NCBI GenBank assembly: GCA_964619585.1
Contig: CAZUCO010000002.1
Span: 62,001 to 126,000 of the forward strand
Reading direction: 5' to 3'
DNA: 64,000 nt
Source of the DNA: JASLCR01 sp964619585
GTDB taxonomy: Bacteria > Patescibacteriota > Saccharimonadia > Saccharimonadales > Saccharimonadaceae
This document shows, piece by piece, positions 50,269 through 59,018 of the stretch. The notes under the pieces are model-generated. The model did no database searches, was not told where the DNA came from, and saw only the letters and a program-made list of their open reading frames with translations. Position 1 is the stretch's first letter. Each line of letters opens with the position of its first letter. The translations under genes were made by a program, and so were the position numbers.

Positions 50269-51960
50269 ATGTTTTTACTCATCGGTGCATTCGTTGCAGG
50301 AGCGCTTACGGCCTTGGCACCTTGCGTGCTGCCACTCTTGCCTGTGATTATCGGTGGTTCAATGAGCGGAAATGTGCATGATAAAAAGCGCCCATTGATC
50401 ATTGCCGCAAGCCTAGCAGCGTCGCTGTTTCTTTTTACGCTTTTACTCAAAGCAACAACCTTGTTTATTGACGTCCCACCACAGGTATTTGTCTATATTA
50501 GTGGAGTAATCCTTGTTCTGCTCGGGGTATCTTTCTTGTTCCCTATGTTGTACGAGCGTTTAATTTTAGCATTGAATCTGCAGGTAAGAAGCCAACAATT
50601 ATTAGGCAAAGCTAATGTTAAAAAAGGTACGGTTGGTGCAATAGTGACGGGTGCCGCACTCGGCCCTGTCTTTAGTAGCTGTAGCCCAGTGTACGCATAC
50701 ATACTCGCAACGGTATTGCCAGTTAATTTTGAGCTAGCAATGGTGTATATCGTTGCATACATACTTGGGTTAAGCGCGATGTTACTTTTAATTGGTTTCA
50801 TCGGCCAGAAGTTTGTTCGTCGCTTGCGCTTTGCTGCCAATCCGAGGGGCTGGTTTAATCGAATAATCGCAATTCTATTTATTATTGTCGGTTTATTTAT
50901 CATCACTGGTTTTGACAAAAAATTCCAAACCTACATATCCGAACACACGCCATTTGATTTTGATGGCCTAAGCTCACAACTACTGCCAAGAACTAACAAG
51001 GAATCAAGCGACGGCGTATTGAACGTTAAGCCATACCCGGCACCCGATTTTGTGGGTCTTACGAACTGGATTAATTCAAAGCCGCAGGATCTGAAGAACC
51101 TTAGAGGTAAGGTGGTGCTGATTGATTTCTGGACGTATAGCTGTATTAACTGTATTCGCACACAGCCCTATCTAAAAGAATGGGACAAAACCTACAGTAG
51201 CAGTGGACTCGTTATTATTGGCGTGCACGCTCCGGAGTTCTCGTTTGAAAGAAACCCAAATAACGTCCGTGACGCTGTCAAAAAAGCAGGCATCAACTAT
51301 CCGGTCGCACTCGATAACGATTTTTCAACCTGGAATGCATACCAGAACCAGTACTGGCCTGCCAGTTATTTGATTGACAAAGAAGGCAATGTCCGTAGAC
51401 AGCATGGCGGAGAGGGTCAGTATAAGGAAACTGAAATGGCAATTAGAGAGCTTCTAGGAGAAAACGGCGGGAGTGTACCAAGCAAAACCACCAGAGCGTT
51501 AAACAGTAATGTCCCTGTAAGTGATGCTCAAACTCCTGAAACTTACCTCGGAACAAGGCGAGCGAGCAACTTCACTGCAAATAAACCACTCATAAAAGGA
51601 CAGCAAACGTTTGAAGCCGGAAAGCTTGAAAGGGTCAATCAATGGACACTTGGCGGGACATGGAACGTCGATTCTGAAGGCATTACAGCGGTTGAGGATA
51701 GTGTATTAAAAATTCGTTTTGCTGCCAAAGAGCTATATTTAGTACCTGGGAGCAGTAGTAAATCTGAATTAACCTCTTTGAGCCTAGACGGTAGTCCGCT
51801 TAATAATGACGCTGGAGATGATGTTAAGAATAGTAGTGTAAATCTCGATAGTGCTCGGCTATATAAGCTTGTGAAATTTAACTCATTTCATGACGACGCT
51901 ACACTGCAGCTAAAAGTGCCTGCAGGTGTACGGCTGAACGTGTTTACATTTGGAAGCTAG
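50269..51960 (+). CDS. dipZ: DipZ-like fusion: CcdA/DsbD membrane domain + thioredoxin + C-terminal beta domain
   Basis: 563 residues. Six-helix CcdA domain (1-220) with the two membrane Cys in LAPCVLPLLP (near 19) and FSSCSPVYAY (near 138). An external TlpA-like thioredoxin follows (about 260-400) with YSCINCIRT (CINC near 292-295) and WPASYLIDKEG. A C-terminal beta domain (about 430-563) ends VFTFGS. This is the DipZ architecture known from mycobacteria. It passes electrons from the cytosol to external thiols and could recycle the DsbA-like protein. GGGGAG precedes the ATG. Confidence 0.88.
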   Translation: MFLLIGAFVAGALTALAPCVLPLLPVIIGGSMSGNVHDKKRPLIIAASLAASLFLFTLLLKATTLFIDVPPQVFVYISGVILVLLGVSFLFPMLYERLILALNLQVRSQQLLGKANVKKGTVGAIVTGAALGPVFSSCSPVYAYILATVLPVNFELAMVYIVAYILGLSAMLLLIGFIGQKFVRRLRFAANPRGWFNRIIAILFIIVGLFIITGFDKKFQTYISEHTPFDFDGLSSQLLPRTNKESSDGVLNVKPYPAPDFVGLTNWINSKPQDLKNLRGKVVLIDFWTYSCINCIRTQPYLKEWDKTYSSSGLVIIGVHAPEFSFERNPNNVRDAVKKAGINYPVALDNDFSTWNAYQNQYWPASYLIDKEGNVRRQHGGEGQYKETEMAIRELLGENGGSVPSKTTRALNSNVPVSDAQTPETYLGTRRASNFTANKPLIKGQQTFEAGKLERVNQWTLGGTWNVDSEGITAVEDSVLKIRFAAKELYLVPGSSSKSELTSLSLDGSPLNNDAGDDVKNSSVNLDSARLYKLVKFNSFHDDATLQLKVPAGVRLNVFTFGS

Positions 51961-52051
51961 CTTTTTGAAAGGGAGGTTGTGTTTTATAAGTGAACGGTGG
52001 CTGATTCATCAGTTGCTTGATTGCTAGAAGTAGGCTATAGTAAACAAACTT

Positions 52052-52525
52052 ATGACAGGTATTGAAAAAGGCGTCCTTGCAGAGATTGATGATGAGCTTA
52101 CTCTGATAGGAGAGCGAATACGTAACCTGGCTTTGGAGCGAGTCGCGTATCTAGCCGAAAGAGAGTGGTTGCCTCAAGTTGGAGTAAGTCTAAAGGAGGA
52201 TTTACCACGAGAAATAGATATGGGCCCAGAACACGGTGGTATTGATTACTGGCCAGAGAGTCGTGACGGATTCATCAACGGCCTGTACCTACTTGAAACA
52301 AATACCGATAACATAATGCGAGGGAGTAGTCTCATACTTAGCATGGGCGGGCTATATCGATGTGCTAGCTTCGCTTCTAGCCGTATTAGGACTACCAGTT
52401 TGAAGCGTATTCCGCATTGGCAGACAAGGAGGGAAGTTCCACCGCAAGCCTGGATAAAGCATCGTGAGATCATTGCTCGTGAATTAGAGCGAGCTGAGCA
52501 AAGAGGACGCACAGCTTCTTACTGA
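52052..52525 (+). CDS. Hypothetical protein
   Basis: 157 residues, charged, two Arg-rich stretches (SSRIRTTSLKRIPHW and a terminal ELERAEQRGRTASY), helical N-terminus. TATAGT (52036-52041) is 10 bases before the ATG. Not recognised. Confidence 0.5.
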   Translation: MTGIEKGVLAEIDDELTLIGERIRNLALERVAYLAEREWLPQVGVSLKEDLPREIDMGPEHGGIDYWPESRDGFINGLYLLETNTDNIMRGSSLILSMGGLYRCASFASSRIRTTSLKRIPHWQTRREVPPQAWIKHREIIARELERAEQRGRTASY

Positions 52526-52629
52526 ACTTGTGACTCGGCATGCATTCCATTTGCTGACGATTCATCCCAAAGAGACGGATGGAGGAGTATAATAGTAAGT
52601 AGAAATCGTTAAAGTGAAGGGAGGCAATT

Positions 52630-52860
52630 ATGCCATACAAAACTATTAACGAACTTCCTGAGAGTGTAAGGAATGTTCTGCCAGAACATGCTCAGGATAT
52701 CTATAAAGAGGCATTTAATAGTGCCTATGACCAGTACGATACACCTGAAGAGCGGCGAGGTGATGCAGACCGTGAGGAGGCTGCTCATAGGGTGGCATGG
52801 AGCGCGGTCAAGAAGGCTGGCTACGAGAAGGGCCAAGACAGCAAATGGCATAAAAGTTAG
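52630..52860 (+). CDS. chaB: ChaB family protein
   Basis: 76 residues: LPESVRNVLPEHAQDIYKEAFNSA, then EEAAHRVAWSAVKKAGYEKG, the ChaB pattern. E. coli ChaB is a putative regulator of the ChaA cation antiporter; its true role is unclear. AAGGGAGG is the ribosome site. The stop lies 12 bases before the SDR start, forming an operon. Confidence 0.9.
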   Translation: MPYKTINELPESVRNVLPEHAQDIYKEAFNSAYDQYDTPEERRGDADREEAAHRVAWSAVKKAGYEKGQDSKWHKS

Positions 52861-52872
52861 GAGGTGAAGAAT

Positions 52873-53760
52873 ATGAGTCAGCACGATGTGCACGATCCGA
52901 GGCTTCAATATCCAAAACTAAAAATACCTCGACAAAAGCAATCCGAACCAGGACTAGACAGTGAGCTGCGACCCAAGGCAGACCATGGACTAGCCACGTA
53001 CAAGGGGAACAATCGGCTCAATGGCAGGAAGGCGTTGATTACTGGTGGAGACAGCGGTATTGGGCGTGCTGTGGCGATTGCATTTGCCCGTGAGGGAGCA
53101 GATGTGGCAATTAGTTATCTGCCGTCAGAGCAGTCAGATGCGGATGAGACAGTCAAAGCAATGAGCGATACGAAACGTACGATTGTCCAAATCAAAAATG
53201 ATCTCACAAGCGAAGCTATGGCTCGAGATCTGGTCCACAAAGCCGTTGACGCTCTGGGCGGACTAGATATCATCGTCAACAATGCCGGCAAACAGGTATT
53301 TACTGAGAACTTTGTTGATATTCCTTCCAAGCAACTTGTCAATACGTTTACAGTCAATATTTTCGCGATGTTTTGGATATGTCAGGAGGCACTGCGATAC
53401 CTCCAGCCAGGGGCATCTATTATTAATACGACTTCTATCCAGGCTACTCAGCCTTCACCAGGGCTGCTCGACTATGCGTCGACAAAAGGAGCCATAACTA
53501 CGTTTACCCGGGGACTTGCGCAGGAGCTGACACCTAAAGGGATTCGAGTCAATGCGGTTGCTCCGGGTCCTGTCTGGACTCCACTTCAGCCATCATATGG
53601 TCAGTCCCAAGAAAAGCTGACAAAATTTGGTCAGAATACCCCGCTTGGTCGGGCGGGTCAGCCAGCAGAACTTGCGCCCCTGTATGTGTTCCTCGCTAGC
53701 CAAGAGTCGAGCTTTGTGTCGGGAGAGGTGATAGGGGCAACGGGAGGCAAGCTCCGATAA
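52873..53760 (+). CDS. Short-chain dehydrogenase/reductase, general-stress (YghA/YdaD) type
   Basis: 295 residues; the ATG follows AGGAGGTGA (an earlier in-frame GTG lies inside that site). An N-terminal extension PKLKIPRQKQSEPGLDSELRP typical of this subgroup, then the Rossmann motif TGGDSGIGRAVA, NNAG, the catalytic S-YxxxK (INTTSIQ...DYASTKGA) and the VNAVAPGPVWTPL loop. NAD(P)-dependent. It is paired with ChaB, as in some stress operons. Confidence 0.9.
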   Translation: MSQHDVHDPRLQYPKLKIPRQKQSEPGLDSELRPKADHGLATYKGNNRLNGRKALITGGDSGIGRAVAIAFAREGADVAISYLPSEQSDADETVKAMSDTKRTIVQIKNDLTSEAMARDLVHKAVDALGGLDIIVNNAGKQVFTENFVDIPSKQLVNTFTVNIFAMFWICQEALRYLQPGASIINTTSIQATQPSPGLLDYASTKGAITTFTRGLAQELTPKGIRVNAVAPGPVWTPLQPSYGQSQEKLTKFGQNTPLGRAGQPAELAPLYVFLASQESSFVSGEVIGATGGKLR

Positions 53761-53803
53761 AGCTTCATCAGGACGGAATGAGGGAGTGGGAAGCAGACGA
53801 TGA

Positions 53804-55174
53804 CTATAGCCGAGACGCGGCGATCCGGACTGCTTCGCTCCAACTAAGGAACGCATGTGGAGTTGAAGCTAATTGAGCTGCGGTAAGGTTGTAGCGGATA
53901 GCAAGGGCCAACTCGTGAATAATCTCACCAGCATGGGGGGCAACTACAGTTGCGCCAATCAACACACCTTTTCTGTCGGCAATGAGCTTAACGAATCCAT
54001 CTCGGAAATCACTTGTATTGCTTCGAGCGACCATGTTGAGCGGAGCAAGAGCGGTCTTGATGTCGAGGTCACGCTTTAGGCAATCATCTTCGGTGAGACC
54101 AACAGAGGCAACTCCTGGATAAGTGAAGGTGATATTGGGCATGGCATCATAGTCAGGTTTGATCTGTTGTTTGTGCAGGAGGTTGTTGGCAGCAATTCGG
54201 CTCTCTATCAGGGCAGTGTGATGCAGCTTCTTAACTCCAAGGACATCACCGGCTGCAAAAATATGTTGGGCAGAAGTTTGTAGGTAATCATTAACCTCAA
54301 CACCTTCTGGAGTATAGGCGACGCTTGCGTTCTCAAGACCTATATCAACGGTGGGGGTGCGACCAGTTGTGACAAGGATTTCATCGACTCGAATTGCCTT
54401 CTCGGTCCCTGCTCGGCTATAAGTGATGCGCTTGCCAAGGCCATCTTTTTGTACGGTCAAAATACGACTCTGAGTCAAGACGGTGACACCTTTGTTTTCT
54501 GTGAGGTGCCTGGCAAGTAATTCACCCGCCTCGGTATCTTCCTGCGGTAGGAGTCGAGCGGCTCGTTCGGTGATGTAGACTTTTGTTCCAAAGGTTGCGA
54601 ACAGCTGAGCAAACTCTACACCAGTTGGTCCGCCACCATCGATGAGCATCGTTTTTGGTGGACGTGAAAGCTCAAGTACCGTCTTTGGTGTGTGGTACGG
54701 CGTGGCGTCAATCCCTGCAATCGAAGGGACTTTCCAGTGAGAGCCTGAGGCAACAAGAAATTGACGGGCAGATAAGTGCCGACGATTGATGCTGATTTCG
54801 TGAGGACTGAGGAAATGTGCAACTGAATGGTAGGTATCAATTCCATGCTTTTCGTAGTATTTACGGTTACCCCCCGCACCGGTACGTTTGATAGCAAGAT
54901 CTTTCCAATTTTTTAGTGAAAGGAAGTTGTACCCAAGCGCTGCTGATCGTAGTCCAAAACGTGTGCCTTGCTTGGCTTCGTCATACAGTTGCGCTGCATG
55001 AAGGAGAGACTTAACAGGGATTTCTCCCCAGTTTGGGGACTCACCTCCAAATACATCTGATTCAATGACGGCAACTTTTTTGCCGGCGGTGGCAGCTATC
55101 ATTGCAGCTGGGCTACCACCCGCTCCACTGCCGATAACAATGAGATCGTAGTCAAATTGAGGTTTTCGTGCCAT
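53804..55174 (-). CDS. FAD/NAD-dependent class I oxidoreductase homologue lacking the redox disulfide
   Basis: 456 residues of the lipoamide dehydrogenase/MerA/glutathione reductase fold: FAD site IVIGSGAGGSPAAM, NAD site MLIDGGGPTGVEFAQLF, FAD-loop IFAAGDVLG, dimerisation domain with PNITFTYPGVASVGLTE and HAFLSWSEAVRIAA. The usual GGTCLNVGCIPSK reads GGESPNWGEIPVK: Ser 46 and Glu 51 replace both redox Cys. It therefore cannot work as a disulfide reductase and may act as a flavin oxidoreductase on another acceptor. Last gene of a three-gene operon. Confidence 0.85.
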   Translation of the reverse strand: MARKPQFDYDLIVIGSGAGGSPAAMIAATAGKKVAVIESDVFGGESPNWGEIPVKSLLHAAQLYDEAKQGTRFGLRSAALGYNFLSLKNWKDLAIKRTGAGGNRKYYEKHGIDTYHSVAHFLSPHEISINRRHLSARQFLVASGSHWKVPSIAGIDATPYHTPKTVLELSRPPKTMLIDGGGPTGVEFAQLFATFGTKVYITERAARLLPQEDTEAGELLARHLTENKGVTVLTQSRILTVQKDGLGKRITYSRAGTEKAIRVDEILVTTGRTPTVDIGLENASVAYTPEGVEVNDYLQTSAQHIFAAGDVLGVKKLHHTALIESRIAANNLLHKQQIKPDYDAMPNITFTYPGVASVGLTEDDCLKRDLDIKTALAPLNMVARSNTSDFRDGFVKLIADRKGVLIGATVVAPHAGEIIHELALAIRYNLTAAQLASTPHAFLSWSEAVRIAASRL

Positions 55175-55189
55175 ATACGCTTAGCTCCT

Positions 55190-55465
55190 TTATACAACCA
55201 GTTGGTGATTCTGATATAAATATGCGGCTTCCGGGTGGAATATCTGCAGGGCATTTGTTGCAATGCGACGAAGGTCCTCAGATGTAACAGATGGTTTCTG
55301 GCTTACCCACTTTTCAACGACATCAACAACTTTGTCGGCTGTCATATGCGCCTCACCCTCTGGGCTTCGTACACTTAGACATGCGGCCTGGACACTGCTG
55401 TGTAGTTTTGTGTGGTCGAATGCTTCACTTTTCCTGGAGCCTTGTCGTTTGATCACATCGGCCAT
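55190..55465 (-). CDS. Stand-alone ATP-cone protein
   Basis: 91 residues: VIKRQGSRKSEAFDHTKLHSSVQAACLSV, then KVVDVVEKWVSQKPSVTSEDLRRIATNALQIFHPEAAYLY, the ATP-cone fold of NrdR and ribonucleotide reductases. No Zn ribbon or reductase is attached. The start follows CGAGGAAT and sits 2 bases past the previous stop. It could sense ATP/dATP for its operon partners (inference). Confidence 0.75.
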   Translation of the reverse strand: MADVIKRQGSRKSEAFDHTKLHSSVQAACLSVRSPEGEAHMTADKVVDVVEKWVSQKPSVTSEDLRRIATNALQIFHPEAAYLYQNHQLVV

Positions 55466-55467
55466 GG

Positions 55468-56196
55468 TTAGATATTCCTCGCAGCAGCCATAACAGTTTG
55501 AGTAACAACTTCCTCGACATAGACGTAAAAGGCAAGTACCACAAGAGCACTGCCAGCGGCAAACTGTAGGAACTTTTTGTTGGTTTCTCGCCATTTTTGG
55601 ATGCGACTGATACTGTGACCTGATCCAATCAGTGCGTTGACGATGAGGAGTGAAGTAAGCGAGACAACCGAATAAAGTGCAATTGCAGCCAACTGGAGTG
55701 AGGGATCAAGCGTTAGTAGCGCCAGAGTAGCCACTGATAGTGGAGCGACGATGAACAACAACTCCCCTAAGACACTGGTTACACCAAGACTGAAAGCTTC
55801 GGCAGAGTGTTTGGTTGCTTTTGCGCGCCTACCAAGAAATTTCGCAATACTACGTGGAACCCATAGCGTTGTACCCGCCTCTTTTCGGTAGTAGAAGAGC
55901 CAAACAGATATGCCTATACCCGCAAGTAGTCCACAGCATATTGTCCATGGAAGCATCGGTTGATTAAGGTTACTCACAATGGGGGTTAAAACAAGCGCAA
56001 AGAATGACAAGAGAAGTACCGTCATAACGATTACGCCAAATGTGAATGAATTTACCAAACTAAGCAGTCGAGCGTGCGAGCGCTTACGACCAATTGTATG
56101 ACTCGAAAGAAGCGTCATCATACTTATGCTTAGCTGGAAGCTAGCGTGGATGAGTGCAGCGACTCCGATGATGATAAAAGCAGATAGTTCAGACAT
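55468..56196 (-). CDS. Six- to seven-helix membrane protein, unknown
   Basis: 242 residues with hydrophobic segments at about 5-30, 47-73, 82-103, 138-160, 163-185 and 213-235. A basic cytosolic loop (KEAGTTLWVPRSIAKFLGRRAKATKHS) lies in the middle and SHTIGRKRSHARLLSLVNSF near 33-52. General look of a LysE/DsbD-like transporter but no certain family. First gene of the operon with ATP-cone and FAD oxidoreductase. Confidence 0.6.
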   Translation of the reverse strand: MSELSAFIIIGVAALIHASFQLSISMMTLLSSHTIGRKRSHARLLSLVNSFTFGVIVMTVLLLSFFALVLTPIVSNLNQPMLPWTICCGLLAGIGISVWLFYYRKEAGTTLWVPRSIAKFLGRRAKATKHSAEAFSLGVTSVLGELLFIVAPLSVATLALLTLDPSLQLAAIALYSVVSLTSLLIVNALIGSGHSISRIQKWRETNKKFLQFAAGSALVVLAFYVYVEEVVTQTVMAAARNI

Positions 56197-56303
56197 GTTT
56201 GTTTAGGTTAGTTTTCCTCTCTTAAACTATAGCATAAGCATATCGCAAAAGCCAAGATAGTACTGATGGTACTCGCCTCAATGGAAAATGTATGAAATAG
56301 TAC

Positions 56304-56332
56304 TTGATTTTTTAACAATCTTATGCTTAAAT
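56304..56332 (+). promoter_or_regulatory. Promoter with overlapping inverted repeat
   Basis: TTGATT (56304-56309), 17 bases, TTAAAT (56327-56332). The inverted repeat ATCTTAT (56318-56324) / ATAAGAT (56339-56345) straddles the -10 and the expected start, as an operator would. Confidence 0.45.
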
Positions 56333-56372
56333 AGACTCATAAGATAATCAAACACCAAAAAAGGAAAATACA

Positions 56373-56513
56373 ATGCAACAACAAGCTGTCAGCCCTGAGC
56401 TGGTACCTATTGAAGATACGTGGAACCTGGAACGCACAGATGAAGAGCTACGATCCTTTGTTTCAGAGCGTCTACTAGCTAATCCACTCTCAGAAGCCCT
56501 ACTTGTGCAGTAG
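56373..56513 (+). CDS. 46-residue small protein
   Basis: Starts 7 bases after AAAAAAGGAAAA and reads MQQQAVSPELVPIEDTWNLE followed by RTDEELRSFVSERLLANPLS and EALLVQ. Acidic, no Cys, amphipathic C-terminal helix. It has its own promoter and operator-like repeat. Not recognised; a small regulator or peptide precursor is possible (inference). Confidence 0.5.
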   Translation: MQQQAVSPELVPIEDTWNLERTDEELRSFVSERLLANPLSEALLVQ

Positions 56514-56526
56514 ATCCGTGGAGGTT

Positions 56527-56925
56527 TTATACTTCTTCGTGAGGTCGTGTCAGGGTGAGAAGCTTAACAAGTCCCCAACCGATAAGCGCATAAATAACGA
56601 CAGCAAGTATACTGCTGACCTCTAGAACTGATTGTCCGTAGGTTGGCTCGCCAAATATACCAACGAATGGTGCTACAAATAGACTACTTACGGTATAAAC
56701 GAAATCGACAAATCCTGCATCGCGGTTAGCTGCAAGTAGCAGTAGGATGAATCGAAGAGCGAGTAGTGCGACAATTACTCCAACGAAAAACCAGATGATT
56801 CGTTGTGCAACGACGACTCCTGATGTCTGGGTCGACTTTGTTACCGTTTGTCGTTGTACGTTGGTGTCTCCTGCTTGTACATTTGTTTCGCGTACTTCAG
56901 TTGTTTCTTGCTGATCTTCTTGCAT
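56527..56925 (-). CDS. YggT-family-like membrane protein
   Basis: 132 residues with start at the ATG following GGGGGAAA. A hydrophilic Gln/Thr-rich N-terminus (ETTEVRETNVQAGDTNVQRQ), then IIWFFVGVIVALLALRFILLLL, a re-entrant VDFVYTVSSLFVAPFVGIFG and VSSILAVVIYALIGWGLVKLL: the YggT/CcB3 two-helix pattern (LRfiL, P-f-giF). Family function uncertain (osmotic or division-related). Confidence 0.75.
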   Translation of the reverse strand: MQEDQQETTEVRETNVQAGDTNVQRQTVTKSTQTSGVVVAQRIIWFFVGVIVALLALRFILLLLAANRDAGFVDFVYTVSSLFVAPFVGIFGEPTYGQSVLEVSSILAVVIYALIGWGLVKLLTLTRPHEEV

Positions 56926-56987
56926 GGATTTCCCCCATTTAAAGGTTGTGTTTACTATTGTAACACTACAAAACCTAACCTTCGCAA

Positions 56988-57015
56988 TAAACAAAATCGA
57001 CGGAGAATCCGTCGA
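56988..57015 (-). terminator. Terminator of tRNA-Met
   Basis: In minus-strand sense TCGACGGA-TTC-TCCGTCGA followed by TTTTGTTT, 13 bases after the tRNA CCA. Confidence 0.85.
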
Positions 57016-57027
57016 AGAAGTCAATTT

Positions 57028-57104
57028 TGGTAGCAGCGACAGGGATTGAACCTGTGACCTTAGGCTTATGAGTCCTACGCTCTAACCAACTGAGCTACGC
57101 TGCC
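57028..57104 (-). tRNA. Elongator tRNA-Met (CAU), CCA encoded
   Basis: Acceptor GGCAGCG/CGCTGCT (G1-U72 wobble), D-arm GCTCAGTTGGTTAGAGC, anticodon loop CTCATAA, T-stem ACAGG/CCTGT, discriminator A. The D-arm and T-stem match E. coli elongator tRNA-Met. The pair next to the anticodon loop (31-39) is A-G, a mismatch. Confidence 0.9.
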
Positions 57105-57182
57105 ATACGTACCTGGTAGATTGTAGCAAAAATTATTCCAGATTTCTAGGGGTGGTATATACTGAGTGTAAGCACAATCGTT

Positions 57183-58463
57183 ATGGATCTATCACGTTAT
57201 AACATCACGGGTCAAAAAGAGGCAGCTGAAGCGGCGGCAAGAAACAACGCGCGTCTGATATTGATCCGCTGGCCATATATGCTGCTTTTATTTGGAGCTG
57301 TTGTTGCCTCTGCTTGGATTACGGGTCGTGCACAGTTGTATGTTCTGGACTATCTGTGGGTGCTTTCACTCGGTGTTGCGGTTAACGGGTTTTTTGCTGT
57401 TGTTGTCCATGTGTTTCGTACCAATCTCCAGACGCAACATTTTCTCACAGTGGCTCAGCTAATTCTTGATATGACACTGGCAGGTATCATCACTTACATT
57501 CAAGGTGGAGCTGAGGCACGAACAACAATTTTATATATGTTTCCTATCATGACGGCTGCTTTGATATTTGGCGGCAGAGTGGTAACGTTGGCTGCTCTAC
57601 TCAGCGGAGCGACATATATCATGACAATCTTCCTGTATCTCTACATATCGGAGGAAAGCACAAACTACGAGCAGCTGATTTTGCCAATGATCTTCTATCC
57701 AACAGTCTTTTTAATTCTTGGGCGAATCACTCGTTATTTGCAGCACATCGGGACAATCGAGGCGAGGGAAAAAACCTATAATTCTTTCTTGTCTCTGTTG
57801 GCCCATCAGCTCAAACACCCTGCCTCTGCTGTGACGACGATCATCGATGCTATTAACCACAATGAAACAGGCAGTATCGACGAAACAACTAAACGATACA
57901 TCGAAATGCTTAAGAGTGAGAATGAGAATCAAATTCGTCTCATCGATAACTTGCTTGAGGCAGCTCCTCATGAAAAAACAGCCTCGTTTGATGAGCGGGT
58001 CGATATCGTTCCGGTCATTGATAAAGTCGCAAGTCGTCTCGCGGCCGCAAATGATCGACCTGACGACTTGGTCCAACTGCCAAAAACGGCTGCGAAGATG
58101 GTTGCTGATGTTAATCCAATTCGCCTAAGTCTTGCAATGACTAATATATTTGACAACGCATTTCGCTACAGCGAACCTGGTCAGTCGGTTAGCTACGGTA
58201 TAACGGAGAAAAGTGGTACTATAAGGATACTAGTACGCGATAGCGGTAAGGGTATGAGTAAGACTGAAATCACACACCAGCTTGAACGATTCTCTAACCA
58301 AGGTATAAGTGGCATGCAACATGAACATCTTGGAGGACTTGGTATAGGTCTATACGCCGCGGCAAGGATAGCCCGAACACACGGTGGAAAGCTTGATATT
58401 CATTCTGGCGATGGTGTCGGGACTACAGCGATTTTTACACTTAAAAAGGAGCATAAGAAATGA
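57183..58463 (+). CDS. Membrane sensor histidine kinase
   Basis: 426 residues. Six transmembrane segments in the first 190 residues with little external sequence, then dimerisation helix with FLSLLAHQLKHPASAV (His near 207; Lys where most kinases have Arg), N-box NIFDNAFRYSEPG, G1 DSGKGM and G2 GGLGIGLYAAARIARTHGG. No HAMP or PAS domain. The signal may be intramembrane. The stop overlaps the next gene's ATG by 4 bases. Confidence 0.88.
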   Translation: MDLSRYNITGQKEAAEAAARNNARLILIRWPYMLLLFGAVVASAWITGRAQLYVLDYLWVLSLGVAVNGFFAVVVHVFRTNLQTQHFLTVAQLILDMTLAGIITYIQGGAEARTTILYMFPIMTAALIFGGRVVTLAALLSGATYIMTIFLYLYISEESTNYEQLILPMIFYPTVFLILGRITRYLQHIGTIEAREKTYNSFLSLLAHQLKHPASAVTTIIDAINHNETGSIDETTKRYIEMLKSENENQIRLIDNLLEAAPHEKTASFDERVDIVPVIDKVASRLAAANDRPDDLVQLPKTAAKMVADVNPIRLSLAMTNIFDNAFRYSEPGQSVSYGITEKSGTIRILVRDSGKGMSKTEITHQLERFSNQGISGMQHEHLGGLGIGLYAAARIARTHGGKLDIHSGDGVGTTAIFTLKKEHKK

Positions 58464-58849
58464 GCAAGCGTATATTAATGGTTGAAGATTTCCCAGTGAT
58501 GCAGAAGTTTTATAAGGATGCACTTGAAAAGGCTGGCTATGAGCTTGATATGGCGGGCGATGGCAACCAGGCGCTTGAAAAGGTGATAGACAATGACTAC
58601 GATATTATTTTGCTCGATATGCTTTTGCCCAATATGAATGGTATCGAATTTCTCGAAAAGTACCAGAACCGTCCGAGTACTACGCGTGTTTTTGTTTTGA
58701 GTGACTTCTCTGAGCCAAGTCGAATTGAACGCGCAAAAGAGCTAGGAGTTGAAGAGTACCTGATCAAGTCTGACTATCCACCATCGGAACTTGTTGCCAA
58801 GTTGGCTGCTGCGTCTGAAGAGGACGTGATACCACAGCCACAAGAGTGA
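58460..58849 (+). CDS. Single-domain response regulator (REC only)
   Basis: 129 residues: acidic pocket MVEDFP, phospho-Asp near 53 in ILLDMLLPNMNG, switch Ser in FVLSDFS and Lys in YLIKSDYPP. No output domain, so it must act by protein contact or phosphorelay. Translationally coupled to the kinase. Confidence 0.9.
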   Translation: MSKRILMVEDFPVMQKFYKDALEKAGYELDMAGDGNQALEKVIDNDYDIILLDMLLPNMNGIEFLEKYQNRPSTTRVFVLSDFSEPSRIERAKELGVEEYLIKSDYPPSELVAKLAAASEEDVIPQPQE

Positions 58850-59018
58850 TATACTAATAAGTGAATTGGCCTAGCGATACACACTATCTGCGTAAACAGA
58901 AAAGCGTCCCTCCAGGTGTTCATCATTCATAATCGTTTTCGGCTTCTCGCTAGTAGAAACGGCTAGCAGGCAAGACGGGCGATAAAATCCATACAACGTT
59001 TCTCCGTATAAACATGTC

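Noticed and set aside
55466..55594. A Cys-rich N-terminal extension of the ATP-cone protein
   Set aside because: It is the end of the upstream membrane protein gene read in another frame; a ribosome site sits before the inner ATG at 55465.
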